Positions 1-9,619 of a stretch of 64,000 nt of DNA are shown piece by piece. The position numbers and the translations under genes are program-made. Origin of the DNA: Planctomycetaceae bacterium (lineage in GTDB: Bacteria; Planctomycetota; Planctomycetia; Pirellulales; Pirellulaceae). Within the stretch, counting starts at the first letter, position 1. Each line of letters starts with the position of its first letter. Where the stretch lies: the NCBI GenBank assembly GCA_002724245.1, contig PBOG01000214.1, positions 1 through 64,000 of the forward strand, read 5' to 3'. The notes under the pieces are model-generated. The model was given only the letters and a program-made list of their open reading frames with translations. It was not told the origin of the DNA and did not search any database.

Positions 1-1237
1 CAAAGACTTGCGATTCAATTTCACAGATTTGCTGGTTGACCAGTTCTTGTGTCTCTTCGTTGTTGGGAAACAACGCATAGGCATTGACGAGATAGTCTTT
101 TTCCGCCAGTTCTATTTGCCCTTCAGCGCTACCACCCCTGAGAGTCGGAATATTGGCCTGCCCATTGGTGGGATCAAAATAGAACCCGTCGGTAACACCC
201 TGTTCGGCCCCGCTGTCAACTCGCATTGGGGGGGAGGGCTTGAGAAATTTGACACGAACCCAGTGATTCGCCTCGCGATCGCCCTCGCGCCACGGCCCCC
301 CATCACGCACATATTCATTGACAATCGACTGCCCAATGTTGCCTGCCGCCTGCGAAAATTGCCTGGCAAAGCTTTGCAGTAACGGCGGGCTGCTGGGATT
401 CACTGCCTGATAACCGGCCGGTACTCCGAAGATCGCTGGCACGTTCTCTTTTCCGTTAAGAAATTCCTCGGCCGTAAACATCTTGCCAAACACCGGGCTC
501 TCACTGACGGGCACACTGGCGCCAAAGTTGCGTGGGGCCGGTTCCGTGGCGAAGAAAATATGCCCATCGATAGGCATCAGTGAATAAAGAGACAAGGAAA
601 TATTTGTATTCAACAACGTGTGGGATCCGTCCACCCCTTCCGGTGTCGTCAGATTCAACATAACTGCGTTGTTTGTCGCCTCAGTTACCTTGAACTCGCC
701 GACGTACTGCTGCGGCAACACATTCTCGTTTCCTTCAAAGCGCCCGGTCTCCGCAAAAGCGTACAGCACATCGTTGACAGCGATTCCGTGATTTTCGACC
801 CCTTCGGCCAATGCCGTAGTAACCTGAAATTGTCCGGCAGCTTGGTTACCGCCGGTAATCGCGCAACCCCGCCACACCCGGCCGCGGTCACCAATGATGC
901 GTGCCAAGGCGGTGCGACAAGTCGACAAGGGGGCGTCCGGGTTCCAAGTCGGCGTATTGACAGCGCCTGGTTCGGGAGGAATCGGCTGACCCCGCGGCCC
1001 ATTTGCCAACTCGGAAATCTGCTCTTTGGCTTGGGCGAGTTTCTTTACCTCCTTGTGGTACTTGGCCTTGTATTCCAAGTGCAAGGCAGCCACGCTGGCC
1101 GCGCTAATCGTGAACCACAGAGTAGCCCCAAACAGGAACACGCAAGCTGTCACATGCAGCCAGTGCCATGTTTTGATCCCCAGAATGGCGATGGGGAGAA
1201 ATACCAAAACGAGTAAGACGATGGCGATAATGCTCAT
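1..1237 (-). CDS. Hypothetical membrane-anchored protein, C-terminus cut by window edge
   Basis: An open frame without stops runs from an ATG at 1237-1235 to the left edge, giving 412 visible residues; the stop lies outside the window. The start is MSIIAIVLLV. Two hydrophobic segments (about residues 3-22 and 27-50) are followed by a short charged helix rich in Lys and Glu (about 53-78) that could be a coiled coil. A long polar domain then contains the stretch RVWRGCAITG and many Pro/Asn/Gly residues. I do not recognise a family. The shape suggests a protein held in the inner membrane with a large domain on one side. No clear Shine-Dalgarno sequence precedes the ATG. It is divergent from the TolC-like gene across a 390-base gap. 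The frame is well supported by length; the function is unknown. Confidence 0.75.
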   Translation of the reverse strand, partial: MSIIAIVLLVLVFLPIAILGIKTWHWLHVTACVFLFGATLWFTISAASVAALHLEYKAKYHKEVKKLAQAKEQISELANGPRGQPIPPEPGAVNTPTWNPDAPLSTCRTALARIIGDRGRVWRGCAITGGNQAAGQFQVTTALAEGVENHGIAVNDVLYAFAETGRFEGNENVLPQQYVGEFKVTEATNNAVMLNLTTPEGVDGSHTLLNTNISLSLYSLMPIDGHIFFATEPAPRNFGASVPVSESPVFGKMFTAEEFLNGKENVPAIFGVPAGYQAVNPSSPPLLQSFARQFSQAAGNIGQSIVNEYVRDGGPWREGDREANHWVRVKFLKPSPPMRVDSGAEQGVTDGFYFDPTNGQANIPTLRGGSAEGQIELAEKDYLVNAYALFPNNEETQELVNQQICEIESQVF

Positions 1238-1629
1238 GGACCGACAACTGCCAGATGAGGTGTAGAGAGAACGCGGCTCCCAGAGCAGTTGATGATAAAT
1301 TGGGGTATTTCGGGTGTCAAGTTAATCCCGAACGATCATCAAGACCCTATGGCTGCGTTTGCCAAAACATACACGTACTGTCTTTACATCAACTATCTGC
1401 TTTTCCCGACTGAAGTGAAAAGTCGGCTGTTCGACACAACTCTCGGTATTCGGGACACATCGAAAGAAGCGGTGCCCCTACAACCGTTACAGCCCGTATC
1501 CGCCGACTGACGGTGAAGACTTTCCTTGTCGAGGCCCGAATCTCCATTAGCGGCTCCTACCGGAATCGACGGTGGGGGTCCTGTGGCGTCATGGTCGACG
1601 GCACAGCACTGTTGGCAAGGACGCAACTT
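1238..1629. other. Divergent intergenic region, 392 bases
   Basis: This gap separates two divergent genes and should hold both promoters. I found no convincing RNA gene. A frame that would extend the downstream gene back to 1513 lacks a ribosome-binding site and has no signal-peptide logic, so I treat it as non-coding. Short inverted repeats (TTCGGG/CCCGAA near 1307-1335; CCGACT/AGTCGG near 1407-1427) are too weak to call. Confidence 0.5.
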
Positions 1630-4521
1630 ATGAGTAACGAGTCTTTCTCGGGCTGTTTTCGCGCGCATTTTTCCCGAAATCCTATTGCGCAGGCGAACCC
1701 TCGTATATTCCGTTTTCGGCTCGTCATCGCGTGTGTGGTAATCACCACTACGATCGCCTGGCTGAATGGGTGCGCCCGGTCCCGCTACCGAGAAGCCGCC
1801 GATTCCGACGCCTACGAGATCATCAACGAACACGCCAACATGCCGCGGTGGGACCTTCCACGACGGACAATTGCCATCGATCCTCGCTCGCGGATGTTCA
1901 ATCCGTTTGACCCTGACGAGCCACCTCGGCCACCCGACGATCCCAGCGCCAATCGGATGCTGCAGGAAGTCGACGGCCACACTGGTTTTGCTGGCTGGGA
2001 AGACACTCCTGAGTCACCCTATGTGGAAAATCCTACGTGGGTGGAACAGCTACCGCGCGACGAACAGGGAGTTGTCGTACTCGATTTTGACGCAGCCCTC
2101 GAACTGGCAATGATTCACTCAACTGACATTCAAGAAGCTTATGAGGATCTCTACCTCTCCGCGCTGGATGTCAGTGCTGAACGATTCGACTTTCAAGCCC
2201 AGCTGTTTCCAGGTAGCGATTTGTTCTACGAGACAGGTGGCCGCGACAGTGGGCAGCAACGCAGCCGCTTGTCAATCGACTCCGATTCGATCGCTCGCAA
2301 AAGCTATGTCACCGGAGCTACGTTGGTCGCGTCGTTTGCCAATTCACTTGTCTGGGATTTTCACGGTGACAATAGCAATTCGGCATTCAGTGTTCTCGAT
2401 TTCTCACTCGTCCAGCCACTATTGCGCGGTGCAGGCCGTGACCGTGTACTCGCTCAACTGACGCTCGCCGAACGGCAACTGCTGTACAACATTCGCCAGA
2501 TGGAGAGATATCGCCGAGCCTTTTATCTCGACCTCGCCACCGGCAGCAACGGTCGGACCCGTGCCCCGCGACGTATCGGAGGCCTGTTTGGTGGATCTGG
2601 TCTGCAGGGCTTCACAGGGGTTGGTGGAGGATTTGGCGGTGTTGGTGGGGGAATCTTCGGCGGGGGGCAGTTTTCCCAGCAAGGACAAGGCCAACTCCAG
2701 GTCGGCGGTTTCATCGGACTACTCCAGGCCCGGCAGGGAATCCGCAATTCGCAGGCCAACATTACCGGACTGCGAGCCAGCTTGCTGCAGTTTCAGGACA
2801 CCCTGCGGGAAAACCTGCGCAAGATTCCCGAGGATCCAACAGAGATTGTCCGCAATCGTCTCCAAATCGCACAGGCGCGGCAAACTTTGTACGAAGCCGA
2901 GTTTGGTTTGATCACGGCAGAAGCTGGTTACCAGACCTTCCTGGAAACGTTCAAATCCGATCTGGGATTGCCGCCGAGCCTGCCGGTGCGCATCGAAGAT
3001 TCGATGCTCGACGATTTCAACCTGCTGGACACCGCGATCACGCCAATTCAAGAGCAAGCGACGCTCCTGAATTTAAGCGTTGGACAAGTCAACGAACGCC
3101 TTATGTCACACGTAGAGTTTGTCGAAGTCGAAGGTCAACAAGTCCCCACAATCCCGTGGAACGACGGTGTCGCCCTCGCACTGACCCAACTGCGTGACTA
3201 CGTGGCCACCATTCAAACGATCAGAAACCAATTGGCGAATGAAAATCTGAGTCGGTCTAGTGCGGACATTGTGCGATTGAAGAAGATACTTCCATCGCGC
3301 CGCGCAGCCCTGAAACAATTGTCGGTTGAATATTCCGGACCCTTGACTCCGGAACAAACTCTCGCGATCGACTCGCAAACGCGACTTCCTGTCGATATTG
3401 ATCCGGCAATCCTTGACGTCACACGACTCGACAGACTCACCGAGCAACTGGAACGCGAGCAAGAACGACTAACAACACAATTCGAGACCTATGTCACACC
3501 ACTGGAGGGCTTTCTGCAACAACTCGACCAGTTGTTGAATGCCGACCCCAAACCATCTCCCAGTGACCTTTACACACAGGTCGAATCGGAGCTCCTGTAC
3601 AAAGTTCCCGGTCTCATTTCCGACTTGAATTCCGACATTCTCGATCTCTCTCTGGTCCAAGCTCGGGCACGTGCAGATTCGATCGAGTTAATCTCCGTCG
3701 ACATGCCTTCGAACGAAGCACTACAAATCGCCAGTGAGTATCGGCGCGACTGGATGAATGCCCGCGCCGCCTTGATGGACACCTGGCGAGCCATAGCCTA
3801 CGTGGCCAACGATCTGGAAGGCGTACTCGACCTGGTCGTTGAAGGGGATCTGGACACCGTTGGTGACAACCCCCTGGATTTCCGTTCAACAACCGGCCAT
3901 ATGCGTTTCGGAATGCGATTTGATGCTCCCCTGACACGTCTGCTGGAACGCAACCAATACCGTCAGGTACTGATCGACTACCAACAAGCAAAACGGACCT
4001 ATTACCAGTTCATCGATGGTGTCTCGCAAACTTTACGTGGTGCGTTACGGACGCTCATGCTGAATGAACTAAATTTTGAGTCGCGCCGCATTGCAGTTCT
4101 TTCAGCCATCGACCAGATCGTATTGAACGATGAGATTCAAACTCTCGTCGAAGAACGCGGCACCGCTCAGGGCGTTACCGCAGCTCGCGATATTGCCGAC
4201 GCACTCCGTTCGCTGCAGCAAGCGCAAGACGATTTCATGGGCGTTTGGGCTACGTACGAAGTCAATCGCCGGTTCCTGGATTTTCACCTCGGCACAATGC
4301 AACTTGACGAAAATGGAAAATGGATCGACCCGGGCAGTATCGTGTCAGGACAGTTCGACCGAGCCGACAGCCCCGATACTGGTACAGGCGAAATGATGCT
4401 GACCCCCGATGACGAACTTCAACTCGAGACGGCCAACGAGGCACAGCCGGCAGGCCGCGCGCCACAAACTAGTGATGTACAGTACCAAGACCAGCGACGC
4501 CAGCGGTTGCCTGCCAGCTGA
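1630..4521 (+). CDS. TolC-like outer-membrane efflux lipoprotein with glycine-rich insert
   Basis: The protein has 963 residues from the ATG at 1630, which is preceded by AAGGA nine bases upstream. A start at 1513 is possible but would put 39 extra residues before the signal peptide. The hydrophobic stretch near residues 22-46 ends in the lipobox LNGC, so it is probably a lipoprotein. The body is long alpha-helical Gln/Arg/Leu/Glu-rich sequence with two related halves, as in outer-membrane efflux (TolC/OEP) proteins, which form trimeric exit ducts. It is about twice the usual 450 residues. A Gly-Phe-rich segment at about residues 315-360 interrupts the first half. No inner-membrane pump or adaptor lies next to it. 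The family call rests on overall pattern, not on a single motif; export of small molecules or secretion is inferred. Confidence 0.7.
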   Translation: MSNESFSGCFRAHFSRNPIAQANPRIFRFRLVIACVVITTTIAWLNGCARSRYREAADSDAYEIINEHANMPRWDLPRRTIAIDPRSRMFNPFDPDEPPRPPDDPSANRMLQEVDGHTGFAGWEDTPESPYVENPTWVEQLPRDEQGVVVLDFDAALELAMIHSTDIQEAYEDLYLSALDVSAERFDFQAQLFPGSDLFYETGGRDSGQQRSRLSIDSDSIARKSYVTGATLVASFANSLVWDFHGDNSNSAFSVLDFSLVQPLLRGAGRDRVLAQLTLAERQLLYNIRQMERYRRAFYLDLATGSNGRTRAPRRIGGLFGGSGLQGFTGVGGGFGGVGGGIFGGGQFSQQGQGQLQVGGFIGLLQARQGIRNSQANITGLRASLLQFQDTLRENLRKIPEDPTEIVRNRLQIAQARQTLYEAEFGLITAEAGYQTFLETFKSDLGLPPSLPVRIEDSMLDDFNLLDTAITPIQEQATLLNLSVGQVNERLMSHVEFVEVEGQQVPTIPWNDGVALALTQLRDYVATIQTIRNQLANENLSRSSADIVRLKKILPSRRAALKQLSVEYSGPLTPEQTLAIDSQTRLPVDIDPAILDVTRLDRLTEQLEREQERLTTQFETYVTPLEGFLQQLDQLLNADPKPSPSDLYTQVESELLYKVPGLISDLNSDILDLSLVQARARADSIELISVDMPSNEALQIASEYRRDWMNARAALMDTWRAIAYVANDLEGVLDLVVEGDLDTVGDNPLDFRSTTGHMRFGMRFDAPLTRLLERNQYRQVLIDYQQAKRTYYQFIDGVSQTLRGALRTLMLNELNFESRRIAVLSAIDQIVLNDEIQTLVEERGTAQGVTAARDIADALRSLQQAQDDFMGVWATYEVNRRFLDFHLGTMQLDENGKWIDPGSIVSGQFDRADSPDTGTGEMMLTPDDELQLETANEAQPAGRAPQTSDVQYQDQRRQRLPAS

Positions 4522-4884
4522 ATCCCGCCAGCTGAATATCGTTTGGAAAAGCACAAAACCAACCCGCAGGCAGGCTTGCTGGCTCATAGGACTGAAATAA
4601 TCAGGGAAATACGATCGATCATTGCGAACCGATCGGCCGCCAGCAGCATCGCGAACCGGTCTATTCAACAGCATATCCGCGAGGAACCAGGTCAAAAAAT
4701 CGAACCGGCTCCGCTGGTCAACCACCGCTGCCGAGCGGACACGTAAACAAGAACACAAGAAAGAAACAGGGGTGAAAACAGGGAAAATCTTGACCCTGGA
4801 GAATTTAGGCAACTATACTAAACGCTCGGTCTAGCCCACCAGGCGCCCCATACGTCTACCGATACGCTGCGCAGGAATCGTCCG
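4522..4884. other. Intergenic region, 363 bases
   Basis: It lies between two plus-strand genes and holds a sigma70-like promoter near its right end (separate entry). Two imperfect copies of a short word (GCGAACCGATCGG and GCGAACCGGTC) sit near 4625 and 4650. Small frames here overlap each other, have no ribosome-binding sites and look random. Confidence 0.5.
4790..4819 (+). promoter_or_regulatory. Predicted sigma70-type promoter for the secreted-protein gene
   Basis: TTGACC at 4790-4795 and TATACT at 4814-4819 each match five of six consensus bases and are spaced by 18 bases. Transcription would start near 4826, about 60 bases before the ATG at 4885. It is the best promoter match I noticed in the window, and it could drive the run through rpmA and obg. 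Confidence 0.55.
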
Positions 4885-5925
4885 ATGCAAGCTCGTCCCC
4901 CATCCCGGTCTATCGTCGTCAGCCTGGCGTTCAGTCTTGCGGTTATCGCAGGACTGTGGCCCAACTGTTTGGTCGCCCAGGATGCACGTGGAAGCCGTAA
5001 CCTCGCCAAGGGGATTCTCCGTACCATCCCAATCGAGGGTCTGTCAGGAGAAACGTTTTCGAGCCCCCGACCACTGGTCGAACTGACCGTCGGACAAAAC
5101 GATCTGAATTGGGATCCGGCTCCTAATTTGACGGCTGCCTCCAACACGCTGTACGCCAAGGCCAGTCGGGTCGTGTTCCGTCGCCAGATCTGGAATCTGG
5201 AATTTTCGTTCAAACCCATGAGAATGCTCCAGGTCGACGTGCCACAAGCATCCGGAAAGATGCAGCGAAAGCTGGTCTGGTATCTGGTTTATCGTGTCAG
5301 GTACCTCGGTCAAGAAACTGCTCCCAAGCCAGAAACCAGTACTGACACAGAACTTACTACTTTTCCCTCTGTCGAAGCGAAGAGTTTCCAACATCGCCGC
5401 TTCTTCCCCTTGTTCATTCTGACAAGCCACGAACATAAAAAATCGTATTTGGATCGCGTGATCCCCGCCGCCAAAAAACCCATTTTGTTGCGTGAATTTC
5501 CGGGCAAGGTGCCGGGGACCTCCTCGTTAGCTGCCGAGGATTTCCACAACACGGTATCGATCACTAAGGAAAACATTCCGTTGAGCTCCGCCAGAGAAAG
5601 CCATGAAGTCTGGGGACTTATCACCTGGGAAGATGTGGATCCCCGAATCGACTATTTTTCAGTCTTTGTAAAAGGCCTCAGTAACGCGTTTCGCTTTGAA
5701 GATCCCGCGGGGGCCTATCAAGCTGGTGACGCACCAGGTACGGGCCGCAAATTCACCCACAAAGTGCTCCAGCTGAACTTCTGGCGCCCCGGAGACGCCC
5801 GTTTTGAGCACGAAAAAGAGATTCGGTTCGGCGTTCCCGCAGTCAAGGACCCAACTGGCCAGCAACAGCTGCTAGACCTGTACGGTCTTCCTGAACGGGT
5901 TGATTACCTATGGACCTATCGTTAA
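4885..5925 (+). CDS. Secreted hypothetical protein
   Basis: The protein has 346 residues. An N-terminal signal peptide is clear: basic residues (RPPSR), a hydrophobic core ([16 protein letters not shown]) and a probable cleavage after VAQ near residue 32. The mature part is rich in Phe, Pro and Arg, with beta-like stretches ([20 protein letters not shown]), and ends near [15 protein letters not shown] recognise no catalytic motif. It lies 44 bases upstream of rpmA on the same strand, in the place where rplU is often found, but it does not resemble ribosomal protein L21. A periplasmic role is likely; function unknown. Confidence 0.75.
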   Translation: MQARPPSRSIVVSLAFSLAVIAGLWPNCLVAQDARGSRNLAKGILRTIPIEGLSGETFSSPRPLVELTVGQNDLNWDPAPNLTAASNTLYAKASRVVFRRQIWNLEFSFKPMRMLQVDVPQASGKMQRKLVWYLVYRVRYLGQETAPKPETSTDTELTTFPSVEAKSFQHRRFFPLFILTSHEHKKSYLDRVIPAAKKPILLREFPGKVPGTSSLAAEDFHNTVSITKENIPLSSARESHEVWGLITWEDVDPRIDYFSVFVKGLSNAFRFEDPAGAYQAGDAPGTGRKFTHKVLQLNFWRPGDARFEHEKEIRFGVPAVKDPTGQQQLLDLYGLPERVDYLWTYR

Positions 5926-5968
5926 TAATCACGGTTGGTTCAAATGTGGTCTCCCGATCGAGAGAACT

Positions 5969-6220
5969 ATGGCACATAAGAAGGGTCAAGGATCGAGCCG
6001 TAATGGTCGCGATTCAAATGCCAAACGTCGCGGCGTAAAGCGGTTTGGTGGTGAAAAAGTAGAACCTGGCAACATTCTCGTTCGCCAAGTGGGAAACCGG
6101 TTTCACGCAGGGGCAAATGTTGGCCAGGGTAAGGACTACACACTCTTTGCGCTGACGACCGGGGTGGTCCAATTCGACCGTAAAGGTCGCCGGATTAATG
6201 TGGTCGCCGAGGCGAACTGA
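5969..6220 (+). CDS. rpmA: 50S ribosomal protein L27 (bL27)
   Basis: The 83-residue protein begins [16 protein letters not shown], the hallmark N-terminus of L27, whose flexible tail reaches the peptidyl-transferase centre. The core motif [27 protein letters not shown] is intact and the length is normal. The ATG at 5969 is chosen because the family always starts MAHKK; upstream in-frame extension to 5900 is unconserved. In most bacteria rpmA is preceded by rplU and followed by obg. Here obg does follow, 210 bases on, but rplU is absent from the window. There is no Firmicute-type N-terminal pre-sequence requiring cleavage. Confidence 0.96.
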   Translation: MAHKKGQGSSRNGRDSNAKRRGVKRFGGEKVEPGNILVRQVGNRFHAGANVGQGKDYTLFALTTGVVQFDRKGRRINVVAEAN

Positions 6221-6430
6221 GACGTTCTTCACTGTGAAGATCCGTTTTGTCAGCTGATAATCAACACGTGTGCCACAGGTGTGCCGTGTCGGTCAAATCA
6301 GTGGTGGTTTAGAACAACTCGGCTGATCCAAGATTGGCGTTTCTGGGGACTGTGTTCCTTAACCGCCTGCGCAGTCTGGCAACTCGCAAGGGCCGGACCA
6401 GATGTTCCGTCCTTTCTTTGATGGTCCCGG

Positions 6431-7426
6431 ATGTTTGTCGATAGCGTCCAGATCGAAGTGATCGCTGGAAACGGGGGAGATGGCTGCCTCAGTTTTCGCC
6501 GTGAGCGATTTGTTCCCCGCGGCGGCCCCAATGGGGGTGATGGCGGCCACGGAGGCAACGTAATCATCGTTGCCCAGGAAGACGTGGATACACTCGCTGC
6601 GCTCGTTCGCCGCAAACAGTGGAAGGCGCAATCGGGGGGACATGGTCGTGGCGCAAATCGTCATGGACGATCCGGAAGCGATGTCATCATTCCAGTCGCA
6701 CCAGGTACGGTCATTATCGACGCCAAACGCGATTTTGTACTCAAAGACCTGGTCGCAATCGGCGATCGTGTCGTTGCCGCACGAGGTGGAAAAGGCGGGC
6801 GCGGCAATACGCATTTCAAATCCGCTACCAATCAGGTACCCCGCCAGAGAAGCCTGGGGGAATCCGGAGAACAGCGAAAGCTGATTCTGGAACTGAAATC
6901 GATCGCCGATGTGGGATTAATCGGGAAACCCAATGCGGGCAAGAGTACATTACTCAGCCGCCTTTCACGGGCGCGCCCACAAATCGCCGACTACCCATTT
7001 ACTACCAGACGCCCGAACCTTGGGATTGTCACCGTCGACTCGGACCGTCAATTTGTTATGGCGGATATACCAGGCCTGATCGAGGGGGCCCACACGGGAA
7101 TCGGTCTGGGCCATGAGTTTCTCCGGCACATTGAACGCGCTGGCATTCTGGTACATCTGATCGAACCAGAGCCACAAGACGGCAGCCAACCCGACGACAA
7201 CTATCGTCTTATCCGCAACGAACTGCTTCAATACAACCCGCTGCTTGGTGAACGACCTGAGATCCTTGTCGTCACTAAAGCCGAACTTGGCTCCGCCCAA
7301 ACTGTCCAGAACAACCTTAAGAGCCAACTCGACGCCCCTGTGCTTCTCGTCTCAGCCGTGACCGGGCAGGGTTTGAATGACCTTACACGAGCCATCACAG
7401 CGCAGCTCGGCCGGGGACTCAAGTGA
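6431..7426 (+). CDS. obg: GTPase Obg/CgtA, ribosome assembly
   Basis: The 331-residue protein has the glycine-rich Obg fold at the N-terminus (about residues 1-158, with GNGGDGCLSFRRE and PNGGDGGHGGNV). The G domain follows, with G1 GKPNAGKST, G3 DIPGLIEG, G4 TKAE and G5 SAVTGQG. Obg binds late 50S assembly intermediates and couples growth to nucleotide state. The variable C-terminal OCT domain of some homologues is absent, as in many bacteria. G4 is TKAE rather than NKxD, a common Obg variation. The start ATG at 6431 gives the conserved MFVDSVQIEV. The stop overlaps the coaX start by four bases (GTGA), so translation of the two is probably coupled. Confidence 0.95.
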   Translation: MFVDSVQIEVIAGNGGDGCLSFRRERFVPRGGPNGGDGGHGGNVIIVAQEDVDTLAALVRRKQWKAQSGGHGRGANRHGRSGSDVIIPVAPGTVIIDAKRDFVLKDLVAIGDRVVAARGGKGGRGNTHFKSATNQVPRQRSLGESGEQRKLILELKSIADVGLIGKPNAGKSTLLSRLSRARPQIADYPFTTRRPNLGIVTVDSDRQFVMADIPGLIEGAHTGIGLGHEFLRHIERAGILVHLIEPEPQDGSQPDDNYRLIRNELLQYNPLLGERPEILVVTKAELGSAQTVQNNLKSQLDAPVLLVSAVTGQGLNDLTRAITAQLGRGLK

Positions 7427-8214
7427 GCGCACCATGTAATCCCCTGATTGCTGTCGACGTTGGCAACAGCGCTGTCAAATGCGGACAGTACAGCAAGCCG
7501 TTTTCTCAACAGACCCCGCTGTCTCTGGAACAGCTGGCCCCGAATACGGTGCTACAACTGCCACCCAATCTGCAAGGCTTTGCGCACTGGCTTGAGCAGC
7601 TGCCCCCTCACCCGCACGATTGGCGGATTTCCAGTGTCCAACGGGACTTCCAAAAGGAATTACACCGCCAGATAGCGCGTTCAAGACCAGATGATCAGAT
7701 TACAGTGCTGACGCCGGATCATTTTCCAATGCGCTTTGATGTGGAGCGTCCCGACACCGTTGGCACAGACAGACTTGCCGCAGCCTGCGCGGTAAATCGT
7801 GTACGTGATCAAACCAAACCAGCGATTGTCATCGATGCCGGCACGGCAACTACGATCGACCTGATTGACTGCCAGGGAGTCTACCAGGGTGGCGTGATTC
7901 TTTCCGGACCACAAATTACATCAGCCGCTTTATCCGATCACGCAGACTTGTTACCAAGGGTAGTCTTTTCCAGCACCACTGAGACCACACCGATCATCGG
8001 CAAGAACACACACGATGCAATTGAGAGTGGCCTGTTCTGGGGAGCCATCGGAGCAATCAAACAAGTATTGGAAAACTATCAGAAACAGCACTCAGACAGC
8101 GCGCTCCTTTTTCTTTCGGGTGGCAACGCACCTCGCTTTCACTCCGAACTGAGGACAGCAACTTACGTTCCCCATCTGGTACTTGCAGGCATTTTCCTCA
8201 GCCATGTCGGGTAG
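7423..8214 (+). CDS. coaX: Type III pantothenate kinase
   Basis: The protein has 263 residues with a GTG start overlapping the obg stop. The N-terminal phosphate-binding motif is DVGNSAVKCGQY. The motif DTVGTDRLAAAC carries the Asp and Gly-Thr-Asp-Arg signature of the ASKHA-fold CoaX family. VIDAGTATTIDLI and GGVILSGPQI follow. The enzyme phosphorylates pantothenate with ATP in the first step of coenzyme A synthesis; the type III family is insensitive to CoA feedback and needs a monovalent cation. Length and motif order are normal. In some bacteria coaX sits next to birA; here it lies between two GTPase genes. The downstream GTPase starts five bases after the stop. Confidence 0.92.
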   Translation: MSAPCNPLIAVDVGNSAVKCGQYSKPFSQQTPLSLEQLAPNTVLQLPPNLQGFAHWLEQLPPHPHDWRISSVQRDFQKELHRQIARSRPDDQITVLTPDHFPMRFDVERPDTVGTDRLAAACAVNRVRDQTKPAIVIDAGTATTIDLIDCQGVYQGGVILSGPQITSAALSDHADLLPRVVFSSTTETTPIIGKNTHDAIESGLFWGAIGAIKQVLENYQKQHSDSALLFLSGGNAPRFHSELRTATYVPHLVLAGIFLSHVG

Positions 8215-8219
8215 CTCTG

Positions 8220-9389
8220 ATGGCCTCTGCAAAACCACCAACCAACGGGCGTTTGGGTTGTGATCCATGCCATTGTCAGGCAGCAATGCTCACACCTTTG
8301 GGGCGCGGAGCGATTGCTAGTATCGTGATTGAAGGCCCCGCTGCGGTCGAGGTTGTAGCGCACTTTTTTCGTGGCCAATCTGAACTCCCACTGAACCAGG
8401 TTCCATGTAATCGGATTTTGTTCGGACGTTGGAAAACCGCATCAACCTCCGAAGAACTCGTGGTCTGCCGCAGTGACAACAACCGGATTGAAATCCACTG
8501 CCATGGTGGACATGCCGCTCCCCAATCAATCCTCTGCTCATTGCAAAGCCTGGGGTGTCGTGTCGTGCCATGGAAACAACTGCTGAAAACATCCGACACG
8601 ATCGCAGCCGAAGCGATTACGGCGCTGACACAATGCGAAACCGAACGCACGGCGGCAATTCTGTTGCAGCAGCATAATGGGGTTCTAGTGCAAGAGTTGC
8701 AGCACATCCTGCAGCAGCTACAAAGTGGCGAGCAGACCCAGGGCCTTGCGCGATTGAACGCACTGCTGGAGACTTGGGATTTTGGACAACATCTCACCGA
8801 ACCGTGGCAAATCGTCGTCACGGGCGCTCCCAATGTCGGCAAAAGCAGTCTCGTTAATGCCGTCGTCGGGTTCCGGCGTTCTATTGTCACCAGTCAAGCA
8901 GGAACGACTCGTGATCTGGTTGCTGCAGACACGGCCATCAATGGTTGGCCAATCAGGCTGGTCGACACTGCCGGTTTAAGACCAACCGCCAATCGTGTCG
9001 AAAAGCAGGGCATTTCACTCGCTCGTCAACAGATCCGTACCGCTGACCTTGTACTGGAAGTACGTGATCTCACCGTCGCTAGCAACCTGCAACCTCCGGA
9101 CCTGATCGGCCAGCCAGAAATCCCGGTGATCACAGTCTGGAACAAACTTGACCTGGTTGATGTGAAAGAAAATGCTATTTCTGGGGTGCTCACAAGCGCC
9201 CAAACAGGATTGGGAATCCAGAATCTCATCGACAACATCAGCCAAGCACTCGTTGTGGCGCCTCCCTCTCTTGCCGCGCCGGTCCTGTTTACCTCACGTC
9301 AGTATCATCTGGTCCAGCAAGTGGTCACCTGCCTGCTTGCTCAGCAGATGCCCCTGGCAGTGCACCAGCTGACCAGCTTGTGCCGCTAG
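8220..9389 (+). CDS. MnmE (TrmE)-like GTPase lacking the C-terminal CxGK motif
   Basis: The protein has 389 residues; true MnmE has about 450. The N-terminal domain keeps traces of the MnmE formyl-THF-binding fold (LGRGAIASIVIEGPAA, IEIHCHGG). It lacks the usual PGEFTxRAFxNGKxDLxQAEA stretch, which is replaced by VPWKQLLKTSDTIAAEAITA. The G domain is complete: G1 GAPNVGKSS, G2 GTTRD, G3 DTAG, G4 NKLD, G5 SAQTG. The chain ends at QLTSLCR, so the C-terminal helix with Cys-x-Gly-Lys, needed for tRNA wobble-uridine modification, is missing, and I found no frame carrying it downstream to 9620. It is either a paralogue with another role or a divergent lineage form. No mnmG is nearby. It starts five bases after coaX. 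Confidence 0.8.
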   Translation: MASAKPPTNGRLGCDPCHCQAAMLTPLGRGAIASIVIEGPAAVEVVAHFFRGQSELPLNQVPCNRILFGRWKTASTSEELVVCRSDNNRIEIHCHGGHAAPQSILCSLQSLGCRVVPWKQLLKTSDTIAAEAITALTQCETERTAAILLQQHNGVLVQELQHILQQLQSGEQTQGLARLNALLETWDFGQHLTEPWQIVVTGAPNVGKSSLVNAVVGFRRSIVTSQAGTTRDLVAADTAINGWPIRLVDTAGLRPTANRVEKQGISLARQQIRTADLVLEVRDLTVASNLQPPDLIGQPEIPVITVWNKLDLVDVKENAISGVLTSAQTGLGIQNLIDNISQALVVAPPSLAAPVLFTSRQYHLVQQVVTCLLAQQMPLAVHQLTSLCR

Positions 9390-9619
9390 CATCGAGCAAA
9401 ACACGCGGCGAACTTGGATGTATTCAGGCCCTATGTCTGAGCCGGGACTGCTGGCAACCGGTTTCCAGCAGTCCACCTGGACGCGTGAGCGACAGATCAC
9501 TACTATCCGACGCTCGGTGTTCGCTCTTTCGATGGATCACGGCCAGGGCTCAGGCATTAATGCGATCACCGATCTGGGAACCCTTCTCATTGAAGTTCCA
9601 AGGATTCGAGGAAAATTCC

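Noticed and set aside
620..1216. Plus-strand 198-residue frame at the left end
   Set aside because: It is antisense to the open minus-strand frame that runs without stops from 1237 to the edge; that frame has membrane helices and normal composition, this one has many Cys/His/Arg and no ribosome-binding site.
9380..9619. In-frame 5' extension of the TPR protein to 9380
   Set aside because: It overlaps the GTPase gene, lacks a ribosome-binding site, and the Shine-Dalgarno site and signal peptide point to 9620. I also read all three frames here for a lost MnmE CxGK motif and saw none.
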